A stretch of DNA of 64,000 nt from Aphelenchoides besseyi. Taxonomy: Eukaryota; Nematoda; Chromadorea; Rhabditida; Aphelenchoididae. Below the pieces are notes generated by a model. It was not told the DNA's origin. It saw only the letters and a list, made by a program, of their open reading frames with translations, and searched no databases. How positions within the stretch are numbered: position 1 is the stretch's first letter; each line of letters starts with the position of its first letter. The position numbers were made by a program, and so were the translations under genes. Below, one piece after another: positions 43,833-55,100 of this stretch. The stretch covers positions 4,340,001 through 4,404,000 of the forward strand of contig JAMPIQ010000002.1 in NCBI GenBank assembly GCA_024699855.1, read 5' to 3'.

Positions 43833-44240
43833 TCACCAATTGGATGGTCGCTTCTTCAACATACGCAGGCCTTTCTTCAGCATTGGCTTATTAGGTTTGC
43901 GTGTAGTTGTTCGATCTTTGCATAAAAGTGTGCTACATACAATCGGACATTTTTTCTTCAGCTTCAGAGAGCTTTTTGTCGTACATCCATTATTCTTCAA
44001 CCATGTCATGCAGCTGAAAAAAAACTGTTAGAAGACTCGTTTTACAATGCAAATGTACATTAAGTTCTTTTTGCATTTCTTCAACTGAACCACTTTTTCT
44101 GGATACTTGATCGCCGATGGTCGTTTGATTGTTGCGATCCGAATCAAATGGTCGGCGACCAGTTCATTGTCCAGCGGATTTCTGGCGTTAGCCAACGACA
44201 GTAAGAAGAGAATAACAAACCACTTCACTTTCATCAGCAT
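43833..44240 (-). CDS. Secreted ShKT-like peptide (minus strand)
   Basis: Two exons (44240-44059, 44013-43833) encode about 120 residues. The signal peptide MKVKWFVILFLLSLANA is followed by a basic spacer and then KCKKNLICMTWLKNNGC, KKKCPIVC and TLLC, giving six cysteines in ShKT order. The aspartate after the first cysteine is replaced by Lys. The tail is very basic and Pro/Lys-rich (RTTTRKPNKPMLKK). It lies convergent to the ShKT gene ending at 43483, suggesting a local inverted duplication of ShKT genes. Confidence 0.65.
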
Positions 44241-44379
44241 GTTGCTCTCCGATTTGAAAATGACGAAACAGCCGATAGCCAGCTTTTTTAATCCATTCGC
44301 GTCCACCCCTTTTTATGCTTGATCTAGTCGTTGCAGCAAAAACAGTTGGGTCGTAACCGAAAAACAAGTAACGCAAAGT

Positions 44380-44679
44380 TCAACACAAATTCTTGCGATC
44401 GAATAACGTAAATCTATGTTTGATTAGCTGCGGATATCCGGATGTCGCAGTATCATATGGAGTTGTCGTGCGTCTAGAGTTTTTAAAGACATCCAAATTA
44501 GAAGTTGACGTGATGTTTGATTCAAAGTTCAACAAAAAAACATACTTTGTTTTTTCAATTGAAAACAGATGAAATGTACCATCGATACTGTTAATCGTTG
44601 CCATGACGTCATTTGTTCTATTATTGCTAATGATTTTCGCTTCGATTAAACGAGACAAACTGACAAGTAAAAATCTGTT
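44380..44679 (-). CDS. Open frame downstream of VPS16 (weak)
   Basis: A 99-residue frame (MNRFLLVSLSRLIEAK..., ending LFDRKNLC) has N-glycosylation sites and a weakly hydrophobic start. There is no family match, and the codon texture is only moderate. It could be a small secreted protein or chance. Confidence 0.25.
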   Translation of the reverse strand, partial: NRFLLVSLSRLIEAKIISNNRTNDVMATINSIDGTFHLFSIEKTKYVFLLNFESNITSTSNLDVFKNSRRTTTPYDTATSGYPQLIKHRFTLFDRKNLC

Positions 44680-44717
44680 CATGTTACATGTACAAGAGTG
44701 ATAATCGTTTAAAAGTC

Positions 44718-47700
44718 TCAAGACCGTTGTGATGATGTTTGAGCTTGTGCACGCTCGACATACGAATCCACGATCGCATATTCGTTAGATTCTTGCGGTT
44801 GTTGAAGGCGAAGTTGAAAGAGTTGGTTCATGTCCTGCCGATTGTACGCGATTTCCGCAGCCTTTGCAACGTTCCTAGAAAACGAATCACCAAGTTTTGT
44901 TGAGTTCTTTACCTGAGAATCACATAAGCTTTAACTTGATCTTCCGCTGATACTCGATCCATAAATTTGAGTGCACGATCATGTTCTTCGTTTCGTGCAA
45001 ACGCTCGAATCAACGGCAGATAACCCATGGGAGAACGTTTTTCTCTCACGAAATGTTCCAACTTATCCCACTGCTTTTCGTCTGCAAGTGCGTTTACTGT
45101 CCACAACCAAACTTGTTTGTTGCTCAAATTGTGTTCAGTACGAATTTTGTCAGCATATGCTTCGTGATTGATCACAGCCCAACAAAATGTTTCACGAACA
45201 GAGCGATCCACTAACACAGTTCCAGCCACACGCTCTTCCATTTTTCCGTTGGATTCGACCAGTTTCTTGTGTTGTTTCATGAGCTGAGCGAGTTGTGGAG
45301 CATTCGCAAACGTAAGAGCTTCAGTCGCTTTATCAATAGATTTGAGCAACTGCGGAACATCGAAAATCGAATGACGAAAACTGTGAAGATGGTAAATGGC
45401 CTGGTGTCGATAATCGTCATCTTGTTGATAGCACGAGAACAATCGCTCAGGGTCTTCTTCTTGAGTTAATTTCTGCAAACGAGTCAATCAATCGATCGCA
45501 TTCGTTTCTGCATCTTTTACTTTGTACATCTCAAAAACGTGTGGAATTTTTCGTATTTTGATTATCAGTTCACTGCTGCTTTGAGCACTTCGTAAGTGAC
45601 GAATGACCATGTATACTGAAGAGATCGAATAAACAACAACTTTGAAAAACTTACGAAGATCGGGATCTTTGCTTTTTGCACTCATTTCAAGAGCTTTGTC
45701 GAACTCTTTGAGTTTGAGTAACGTAGTCACCTGCTGCATAACATCTTCTTCCAAATCCAAGAGTCGAGATGCCAATCGTTGAAGTCCCTTTTGAGCAGCG
45801 ATTTCGGCTGTTGCTGCGTACGAAGTGTATTTTTGTGCGGTGAAACGAGCAACAATCCGATCGACCAGTTCCAATTCGTCAGCAAAACCACCACGTACTT
45901 TGTCCATTGCATTAACCGCCCATTGTGCCACAATCCGGGAACGTGCATTCGGAGCTGCGTTTTGAGAAATGATATCCGCAGCAGCAAAAAGGTTCATTTC
46001 AACAAGTCTGTCAATAAGCTGAAAACAGTTTCCCTTTGATATTCAACTAACCACAACACCTACAGCATTGACGCCCAAACGTTCGAATTGAGCGAACGAC
46101 ATTGGAATTCCACGAAAACGTAAAAACTTCAAAATTCGAAGAGTATTGCAATGCTTGTAGAAATCAATTCGCTCGTCAGTTCGATCGACTTTTTGTAAAC
46201 TTTGACCGAAAACTGCAGCACCGAAAAGACTCGACTGTTCGTCGAGGTGTCGCGATTGCAAAGTGGCAGCCCAACATTCTCGAGTCGCAACGTTGAGTTG
46301 ATCACCGACTCCTTTAAAATATTCGTTTACTTGTGGATCTTTAGCTCGAAATCTTTTCGCTGCTTCGAACAAATGAGCTGCCGGTTCGATACTCGACAAA
46401 CTCAGCACGTGACGCATCTCTTTCGAAACAGGAGCTAACGCGTGAACAGAATTCTGAGTGAACACTTGCAATGCATCAATTTCTGCACAAACGTGAATGT
46501 CCGAATTAAATGGGAATCTGTAGGTTCGTCGTCAATTTCGAACTCAACAACTCACTCAGTGGAGTTTCCATCAGTACTCATACACGTGATTCGATCTCTG
46601 CCCGTTCGTAACATGATTTGCTCGTTCTTGCACCTGATTTCAATGTTTAAACAAAGCAAAATGACAACATACCAAAATATACGCACAGTGTTCTTGTTCA
46701 AGTTCAGATGATTCAAGTCGAATTGATAGATCATGTTCTTGAGATCTGTCGTCACAACTTGAATAACACCCGCGTTGTTGTTCAAACACGCGTATTCCAA
46801 TTCAACGTCCGGTACTATTTCCACATATTCACCACTTCTTTCCATCCAATCAGCGTTCTGTAATCGAAAGTTCATTAAACAAGACTTCTGTTTTAACCTC
46901 GTTAATAGCCGGTTTCCCTTGGCCCGCAATTCGAAATCCGTCCTTTGTCGTGTACCAAATCAACATCGGAAAGTTGTCCACCAAAAACATGTTCCAAACA
47001 ATTGGTGGAGCATTTCGATCTAAACATCAAAAAGTATTTTCATTCGCAGCCATTAACAAACATGAAACGTTGGGTATTCGCCACAACAACGGCGTTTCGA
47101 TGTCGTTAACCGCGAACAATTGACCTGTGGTTTTCAAACACGCTAAACCGGTTGGATCGGAATCGGAACGTCGAGAAGTGAAAGTGATCGCACTGACAAT
47201 ATCAACACCCTCGGACTCCTGAATCAAAACTGTAAACACAAAAATGGAGTTTAACTCACATCATCCATGTAAAATGTTCGTATCGCCTTTCCACTTGCCG
47301 TGTAAACCAAAACTCGTCCGTTTTTACTCAACAAAATCAACTGCAACGTAAATTTATTTGATCAGCAATGAATCGAAACCTTCTGCGAGTTTGTCCAGAA
47401 CATTTGATACAACTGTGACGCTTCTATTCGACTCAAAAGTTTGCTATCGGCTGTGAAGATCTGAATGAGAAAGTTTCGATCATTGCTCTGATCCTTCAAA
47501 GATGCAATTGCTAAAACAAACAACTGAGAACGTATAAGCCGAAACCGATTACCAATGGGTCCAGAAAACGAACAACAAGCGACTTTAACGTACGGATTAA
47601 ACGGAAACTTGCAGTTTTCGTAAAGTGAAATGCTGAAAACAATATCAGAAACTTGAATGCTGTTGTTACCTGTACTGATCGCCAGTGAGTGGCAAGGCTG

Positions 47701-47722
47701 AGGGTTTAAAATCGGCGGTCAT
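44718..47722 (-). CDS. VPS16: Vacuolar protein sorting 16 (HOPS/CORVET core subunit)
   Basis: VPS16 is a core subunit of the HOPS and CORVET tethers for endosome and lysosome fusion, binding VPS33. The minus-strand model runs from MTADFKPSALPLTGDQY through a beta-propeller half (NPYVKVACCSFSGPIAIA, NAPPIVWNMFLVDNFPMLI) into the alpha-solenoid Vps16_C (FRAKDPQVNEYFKGVGDQL, IVAQWAVNAM, LLDLEEDVMQQVTTLLKL, NLSNKQVWLWTVNALAD, SPMGYLPLIRAFARN, DQVKAYVILR) and ends AQTSSQRS. Length and block order match the family. The start faces the UBASH3-like gene 222 nt away, so the two probably share a divergent promoter. Confidence 0.92.
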
Positions 47723-47944
47723 AACGATCTCAAAAATAGTTTTAACTTAAAACTAAACTTGTGGCCAATTAAACAAATCAGTTAGCACAACGAAATATCT
47801 CATCAACGATCGATCCCATGCCGACGGAATGTCTACTAGACGGTTCGGTGAATTTAATTTGCATGAAGAGCAAAGAACTACAAAACCTTTCAGTGTACGC
47901 TGGGGTACTTGTTTTGAGCGGTTTTTGGTGCGCAGACAGTGAAA

Positions 47945-49201
47945 ATGCCGTTGAACATCGATATCGCTTTCAAATGGGGTCAAAAGAAAACGGAGCAACC
48001 ACCGAAGCCAACGACGACAACAACCACCAGCACGAATACAAGTTCGAAAAACGAATCAAGCGAAGAGAGCAGTAGCAGTTGTTGTAAGTTCAAGATCATC
48101 CGTTTATGTACAAGTGATTTCAGCGACCTGTAGCAGCTCGAGCGATTCGAGTTCGACTTCGAGTTCAATTCTGGAACCCGTTACGGCAGTGAGCGATGTT
48201 GTGACCAACCCAACTCAATACACGGAAAGTTTACAATCAACTCAAAAAGAAGAAATTTCGACAGCACACGGTCGTCCACTTTCGAACAAACGTTTGATTG
48301 TTGTTATACGTCACGCTGAACGCTTGGATCGTGTGTTTCCGTCGTGGCTCACTTTGGCCAACAGCAACGGCTGTTATCGTCCGTACGATGCGAATCAACC
48401 GCGTAAACTTCCGCAACGTCATGGTGGTTTGAGTTTGTTCGTCAACGATCCACCATTGACGCGTCTTGGTCAAAGTGTTGCAGTTTTGCGCGGAAAATCA
48501 ATGCATTACGTTCATTTCGTTCCGGCAGCTATCTACTCTTCTCCTGCATTACGGTATGTTAAGCTGTTCCTCAGACTTGTAATCCCATTTATGATTTCAG
48601 TTGTGTTGAAACAGCGCATTTCATTGCTCAAGCTCTGAGCATGAAAGCCGATATTCGCATTGAACCGGGACTCTTTGATTGGACTGGTTGGTACATGGAC
48701 GGTGTACCGGTTTGGATGACCGTAAGCGAGTTAGTTGCTGCGGGATACGACGTTGATCGTAACTACAAACCGATTCAAACTGCCGAATCGGTTATGCGTT
48801 TACGTGCTGAAAACAAACACGAATTTTACCGTCGTATTCAATCGGTCATTACACAGTAAGTGGTTTTTGTACTTTCGCTCATTAGTTTCAGAATCAACAA
48901 AAATGTGCGTGGAAACGTGTTGATCGTGGGTCATGCGACAACTTTGGATGCGGGCGTTCGCTCATTGCTTGGCCTTCCGAATTCGGTTCCGAAGTTCAAG
49001 GAGCTGGATAAGCTCGGCGATCGTTATTCGTATTGTTCTTCTGTAGTCCTCGAACAGGTGAATTTGAAGTCCAATGTTGTTTGTAGTTTGGGTGTTTAGA
49101 CTCATGATCGTGAACATTTTCAAATCGGAAAGCTGTTGAATCCGATTACCACCAATGGCTATTCGACGACCATCGATAATGACTTTCTTCTTCGTCCTTA
49201 A
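47945..49201 (+). CDS. UBASH3/Sts-type histidine phosphatase
   Basis: Five exons (47945-48083, 48124-48553, 48601-48855, 48892-49057, 49100-49201) encode about 363 residues. A low-complexity N-terminus (Thr and Ser runs) precedes a phosphoglycerate-mutase-fold phosphatase: VVIRHAERLDRVF holds the catalytic RHG-type histidine, IYSSPALRCVETA is the second arginine motif, IEPGLFDWTGWY is the Sts signature, and VLIVGHATTLDA is the second histidine. The UBA and SH3 domains of vertebrate Sts proteins are absent. Such enzymes dephosphorylate phosphotyrosine or small phosphates; the substrate here is unknown. Confidence 0.85.
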
Positions 49202-49486
49202 ATTCAAATAAAAAACTCGTTGATTATTCAAAAGTTTATTATGATTAACTACATTTGATGACCCTAATTGTTAAGTGCACAGAGGAATTATACAATGGGA
49301 ATTTAAGTTAAAAGGAAAGTACGATCAACTAATGCACACGACTTTTGGTTGTTTGTGAGTACATTAAAATGAGCAAAGTAACTTCAATTATAATTCAAGG
49401 AACAGATTGCGAAAAGAAATTTAGCACTCAAATCGATAAATACAAACAGGTTAGCGCCCGCATTCAATGAGTAAACAAGTGGTCTT
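49202..49486. other. Convergent gap between UBASH3-like gene and neurexin 3' end
   Basis: This short AT-rich spacer has poly(A)-type AATAAA words on both strands (for example 49207 on the plus strand). No gene is seen. Confidence 0.4.
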
Positions 49487-52180
49487 TCATACGTACCACT
49501 CTTTGAATTCTTTTTTCCTCGCCGATGAACCCAAAGTTCTTGAGCCGCCGTTTGCCACCTCGTTGAGATTGCCGTTAGTTCGTGCCGGACTACTTTGGCC
49601 GTTTGCATTGACTACGACTTGACCTGCTAATGGCTGATAACCGTTGGTCAAGACACCATTCGTCGATCCACCGCCGGCTCGTCGAATCACGGCCGGCAGT
49701 GTCGATGATCCGTTCATTGAGTCGTAACTAAACAATGAACTTAATTTTTTTAGGATGCTCTTCGTTCACTCACCCAACATGTCGTGCAGATGTCATTGTA
49801 GCGAACTGAGCTGCGTGTTGAGTTGGTGGTGACATTTCGGACGGAATCGGTGTGTAGCCCATAGCGCCACTCGATGTCACACCAATCGTTTTTCCATTTT
49901 GTGCCATCGGATATGCGTTGTGTGCATCGTTAGACGAAGTTCGACAACACTTGAAAACACCATATATGGTAATTGCAATAATCACAATCAACACCAACGA
50001 TGCCAACAAAACGAATTCCGTTCGTGCACTTTCAACAGGCCCAACTGTTGCCTAAACAGTAAAAGTAATAACAGAAAATCCCTATTGTTATCTACTTTTG
50101 TGGTTGTCATGAGTAGATCGGGACCAAACGGCGTGGTTGGACGAACAGCAGCCAACGGATTGTTACCGATCGGTGAAGTTGCAATTGGCTTTAAACGTGC
50201 TTGTTCAGTGTTTGTGGTTATGATTTTGGATGTCGTGGCTGAAACACAGAAAGGTCAACGATGTTCCTCGTTTTTAATCGACAAGAGCAAAAGCACTGAA
50301 TTCGGGCCAAAAATGTGTTCAATTTGTGGACATTCTGACAATGAAAAGCAGCGCAAGTCCGCACACACGATCAAACCGCCACGGTGAGTGCACTCATGTA
50401 TCTTCCCCAACATGTTTTAAGCAGCGGAATTGATACGAAAAGCAATAGTTCGAGGGTGGAGATGACGAATTGTGGGATTAGAGCTGCGCATTTCGCTCAT
50501 CGAACAGTATTTCTTATTCAAAAAGCGAAAGTCACGAGCAAAAAGAACGAGGGTTATCGGAAGTTTTTTTGGCAAAACGCGCAGGTGAAAAACCAATTCG
50601 TATGGCTCGTTGTTGTGAATAGAAAGTGAATTTAAGAGACGAAAGGTTAACGTCCGACCCAATTTCCGACCTCAATTCGTTTTCAACTTCACGTGTTTTT
50701 GGACCTTTTCTCGTCAACTTAAATGTTTGATTGCGTTCAAAGAGTCCAATTAACTTTCCATTTTGTTATCACGAAAAGAAGTGTTAAAAAACGAACTCAA
50801 CAACATATCTTCTGCCATTAACCCGAAACCAAAGGAACAGAACAGCGAAACGGATAGACGGATATTGAAAGGTCCCGAATTCAGCGCATCTCTGGCTTAT
50901 GTTTACCCAAAAGCGATGTTGCGACGTTACGTGCAGTCCAAGCGATGGTTGGTTTCCGAGTTGTTGGTCGAGTACGTGGTGTTGTAGCGATTGTGGTGGT
51001 TGGACGTCTCCACGATGCGCCCGATTTGAATTCAACGGCGTCTTTTAGATCTGTCCACAAACCATCCAACTCGTTTGGCCCCGAGTTAACAAGTCGGGCA
51101 CGAGCGTATGGCGCGTATGTTGCCGGTTGTGATCGGCTTTCAGATCGATCGTCCTCTTCTTCGGCGCCGTAATCTCCTTCAGTTTCGTAATCTTCAACTT
51201 CGGCTTCCGCTGTTTCCACAACAGATTTCGACTGTGTTCTTGGTATCTGGGTGGTTGTTGTATACGGTGCAGCTGTTCGTCGTTTGAATGAAGCGGATGT
51301 GACAACTGTTGATGTGCTTGTGATTGATTGAGAAGATTGGACTGTAGATGTGGTTGGAAGTTGAGTTGATGTAACAGTTGATTGTGAATAAAACCGTTGA
51401 GTGATGGATGAGAGAGTTGGAACTGCTGGAAAACGCCAACGTCGAAAAACTCAGAAATGTGATTGTGCATAGAAGTTTTGGTGTGCAATAGGATAAGTAA
51501 TGTTAGTTGCGTGCGAGTGCATGAACAGAAGGAAAGTGCAAGTGAGTTTTAGTCAACGGAAACTGTGAGTGCACCGTCCGCTTCGACGGATTGATTCGAT
51601 TGTGCGGATATTTCAAAGCCAACAAAATGGTTGTTAGATTTAAGCAAGAAATAAATCTGCGCGTCAAGCAAATTCACTCACTAACACACAAATCAAAAGA
51701 ACTCCGAGACTCACCTTCCGGCTGTCGAGTTGTTTTGGAATGTCGAACCCGATTGCGTTCGCTCGACTGCTGAGCAGGATCAAGGGCCTTTGGTAGGACG
51801 GGCGTGAAGAAGCCTAAAACATTTGACATTATTCGGATATTGTAAGGGTCAAATAAAGTTATTTTGAGAAGTTTAGTTTCGTTCTGACCCGCATTATCTT
51901 TTGATGTCGAACCACGTTGATTGGTCGGTGGTTTTGGAAACCGGAAGTTTGGTGCGAATTTCGGAGCGGGAACGTTGAAAGCGTGTTCTCGACACTTCGG
52001 AGTGTCCCATTCCATAAGACAGAAAATTGGTACAGCGGTGGAAATTTCGACGGTGTGATCAACGACGTCCATGTTGTCGTTGGCTTCAGTGAAGACATCA
52101 AATGAGAGGAACAGGAAACTCAAGACGAAGAGAAGAACGTTCAGAGGTTGAAATCGAACGTCTTTGAGGCACATTGCCAT
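49487..52180 (-). CDS. Gamma-type short neurexin isoform (own signal peptide)
   Basis: An isoform-specific first exon (52180-51889) begins MAMCLKDVRFQPLNVL and has a signal peptide through SFLFLSFDVFTEA, then a short ectodomain. It ends in phase 1 and joins exons shared with the long form: 51813-51715, 51425-50931 (Ser/Thr-rich stalk with an acidic segment), 50238-50096, 50051-49774 (transmembrane LLASLVLIVIIAITIYGVF, then CCRTSSND), and 49727-49487. The C-terminus EFKEWYV fits the neurexin PDZ ligand (family EYYV). It lacks LNS and EGF domains, as in the short gamma neurexin known from C. elegans nrx-1. Confidence 0.75.
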
Positions 52181-55100
52181 TGAGAATCATGATTCTTATC
52201 ACATGTTTTTCAAATTTAACTCGTGATTCCAATCATTTCAATTAGTTCAGGTCATTGAGAGTCTCCATCTTCAGATTCGATATTCAGAAGATCTTAAGCA
52301 TGAGAAAACTAAGATGAGTTTGCAAGTCGAACACGTTGGAAAAAAACAGAACGATTAGTGGCTAATAAGAAGACATTTCAAGGGCGTTCGGCTGTGAACG
52401 TAGGCGCCAAGAAAGCGAGGGAATTTGGTTACTGAGTTCTCTTTTGACGACCAACACTGATGTCCGTCTATTGTTCGTATTCGCACGCGTAGTTGGGCAT
52501 AAAAGCAACGAAAAGATGCGGTTGAAATTAGTCGAAGACCCGATTCCTTTCAATTGATGTTCGACGCTCATCGATTTCGGCGAGCGAGTTGACGATAAAA
52601 AGAAACCGTTTGGGTCATGAAACCGCAAAGTTTGGTGACTTGAGATTTCGAAGAAAGAACGTTCAAAAGACCGAAAAGACAAACCGGCGGCTCTGTCAAC
52701 TTTACGACGTGCCATTGGGATGAAGCGACAAAATAAGTGAAACAAAAGCGATAAAAATCTCAGAGTCACTGCCATCAATACCCGAACGATGGACAGACGA
52801 CTTCAGTGGCCATTTACTGTTACCTTTGTTGTTATCGGTCAATGTGACCGTGAAAGGAAAAGGTAAGGACAAACGAAACGGTCGTCAAATTTCAAAGCGT
52901 TTTGTCATTTTCAGGTCCACTGCTCCTTTAAAACACACGAGAAGCTGCGAAATTTTTGAATTTTTAGTCGAAAAGATTCACACATTTTTAACGCGATAAC
53001 TCGGAATCCTCAATTATGAGTGGGTTTGGGTAAGAAGACGAAGATACCAGTGGTCTTCAAACTCCTCAATTTGACGTCTGTGAAAGTTGCGAATACAAAA
53101 GCGGGTTGAACATCGCACCAGTTCGTAAAGTCGGACATCTGATGGTCACTCCAAAAGTTGGAGGATGCGAAGTGCGCGTAAAAAACGAGAAGTTTTGGGC
53201 ATTTTAACGAGAAAATTATCCTCATGGGAGATTTGGCTTTTGTTTTTTCTGCTCATTCTCCACTCAAGGCAGTTTGGAGCCTCCAATTTACATCGAAGAT
53301 GAATGCAAACAATGGACGAATACACGCGCCCGTAAATTTGTGAATCAAAGGACACAAACGAACATTGTAACAGAGAAGGTATTCATGATCCAAGCGCTCA
53401 TCCAACATAGTTCATCTTATTGAACTCACTAAGCACAAACATCTTCTCACTTGTGCATGTTTGACCCTTGGCCTCGAAGACAAACTTGTTGCCCATCTCG
53501 AAGTGCGGAAACAAAAACTGCTCGCACCCATAGCGGTTTTCAATTTCGTGGCGTGAAAATGGTTGAACACTCTTCGGGGAATTCGTCGATGGCCGTCCCT
53601 GGTTTCTCATCGACCGGTCAAATGACACAAAATCCCGACAAAGAGACAAGTTCAGAACTCGTTGAGTGCAAGAAGAAATTCAACAGTCGACTGCTAATCA
53701 AATTTTCTCCCGTGAAATAGTGTTCGTTAAGCCGCTTACTAAATGAGTAACCTTCATGAGCATCAGAGAAAACGTGCCTAGTTGGTTGATGTCCGAAGCC
53801 TAGAAGTTTACAACCAAACAAAATCAGCATTCCACTCAATTAGTGGGCGTGAAGTCCCAATTTGTGGAGAACGGAAACCGGACGTACGCAAAATCATGCA
53901 AATTTAGTCTGCGCGACTTCGGTTCAAAACGGAATTCTAATTTAAAACACCAAATCGCGATGCACATCTTCCCTTTTACCGTGTTTAAAAACGTAAAGTA
54001 TTCCGACTACGTGGCCAAAGCAACGACATGAAACACGAAAGTACGTCGAACGGAACTCGGCAATTTATCCAAGGGCTCAACTCTCTTCCTGATTACGACA
54101 AGTGTAAGGTGTGAGGATAAAACGAGCAGGAATTCACGACGTCTGTTTGATGTGATTGAATGGCTAATATGAGATTCTCGGAACTGTTGCACAAATCAAA
54201 GCGGCGGAAGAACTCAAAAGAAGGAGATTAATTGAACGAAAACAGGCGGCAGAAGATAAACGACCGTTTGGCTTATTTCCTGAAAAACTGCGCAGTCGGA
54301 ATCCGAGCGTTTGACTTCGAAGCACAGACCGGAAATCATTCGAAGTGCGAAATCTCCACCTTTACACGTGGACCACAGGTGGCTAACGGCTGAGCTGTGA
54401 CGCATGAAAATTAGGACAACCCTTCGGTCGGCAATTCATGCGCTTCGACTGCAACCGCAACCTGCTGAAGCCAAAATGTTGATCCTTTTTTGGCGAATGT
54501 CATTTGTTCGAAACCTTGAAATGACGATCGTTTGGTCGAAAGTCATAGAAGCGGATTATCTTCGTTGCTCTTTGCCCTCTCCACATCACCGGTCGCGTTT
54601 CAATTTCCGTTTTCGACCCGAAGACTGCAAATTATGAGCCCGAAAAGATGCGAATAACACCGCGAACAAACATCGAGAAGCCAAAATTGTAAACTTCGAA
54701 ACGCAAATGTCAATAAACTGGATCTCAAACTTCCACAGTAACCGGACCTAACGAAGTGGACACACGGGTTAGTGGCCGATGGACAGCAATGTGGTTAAGC
54801 AAAAAAATTGGTCAGATTGGGTCTTAAAGCGGTTTTTCGACCTAAACCGCAGTCGCTCGTCCGAACTAATCAAATCAATTTCTGAAGCACGCGCGAAATT
54901 TGCCGCATTTGTCCGGTGGCCATTTTCAGGGTGCTAGTCGTGATTCTAATCCTTTCATCCACCGACCACACAAAGTCCCTGCTCACCTTTTTCATCGTAA
55001 AATTAGATTGCGGACATCGTAATTTTGGTATGTGTGGACACTTAAAAAACCGCCAAGCCAAAGGAGTCCATGGCAACGGCACTTGAACGCGCTTCTTCGG

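Noticed and set aside
49899..50387. Plus-strand 162-codon frame
   Set aside because: It lies antisense to neurexin stalk and transmembrane exons that splice cleanly; shadow frame.
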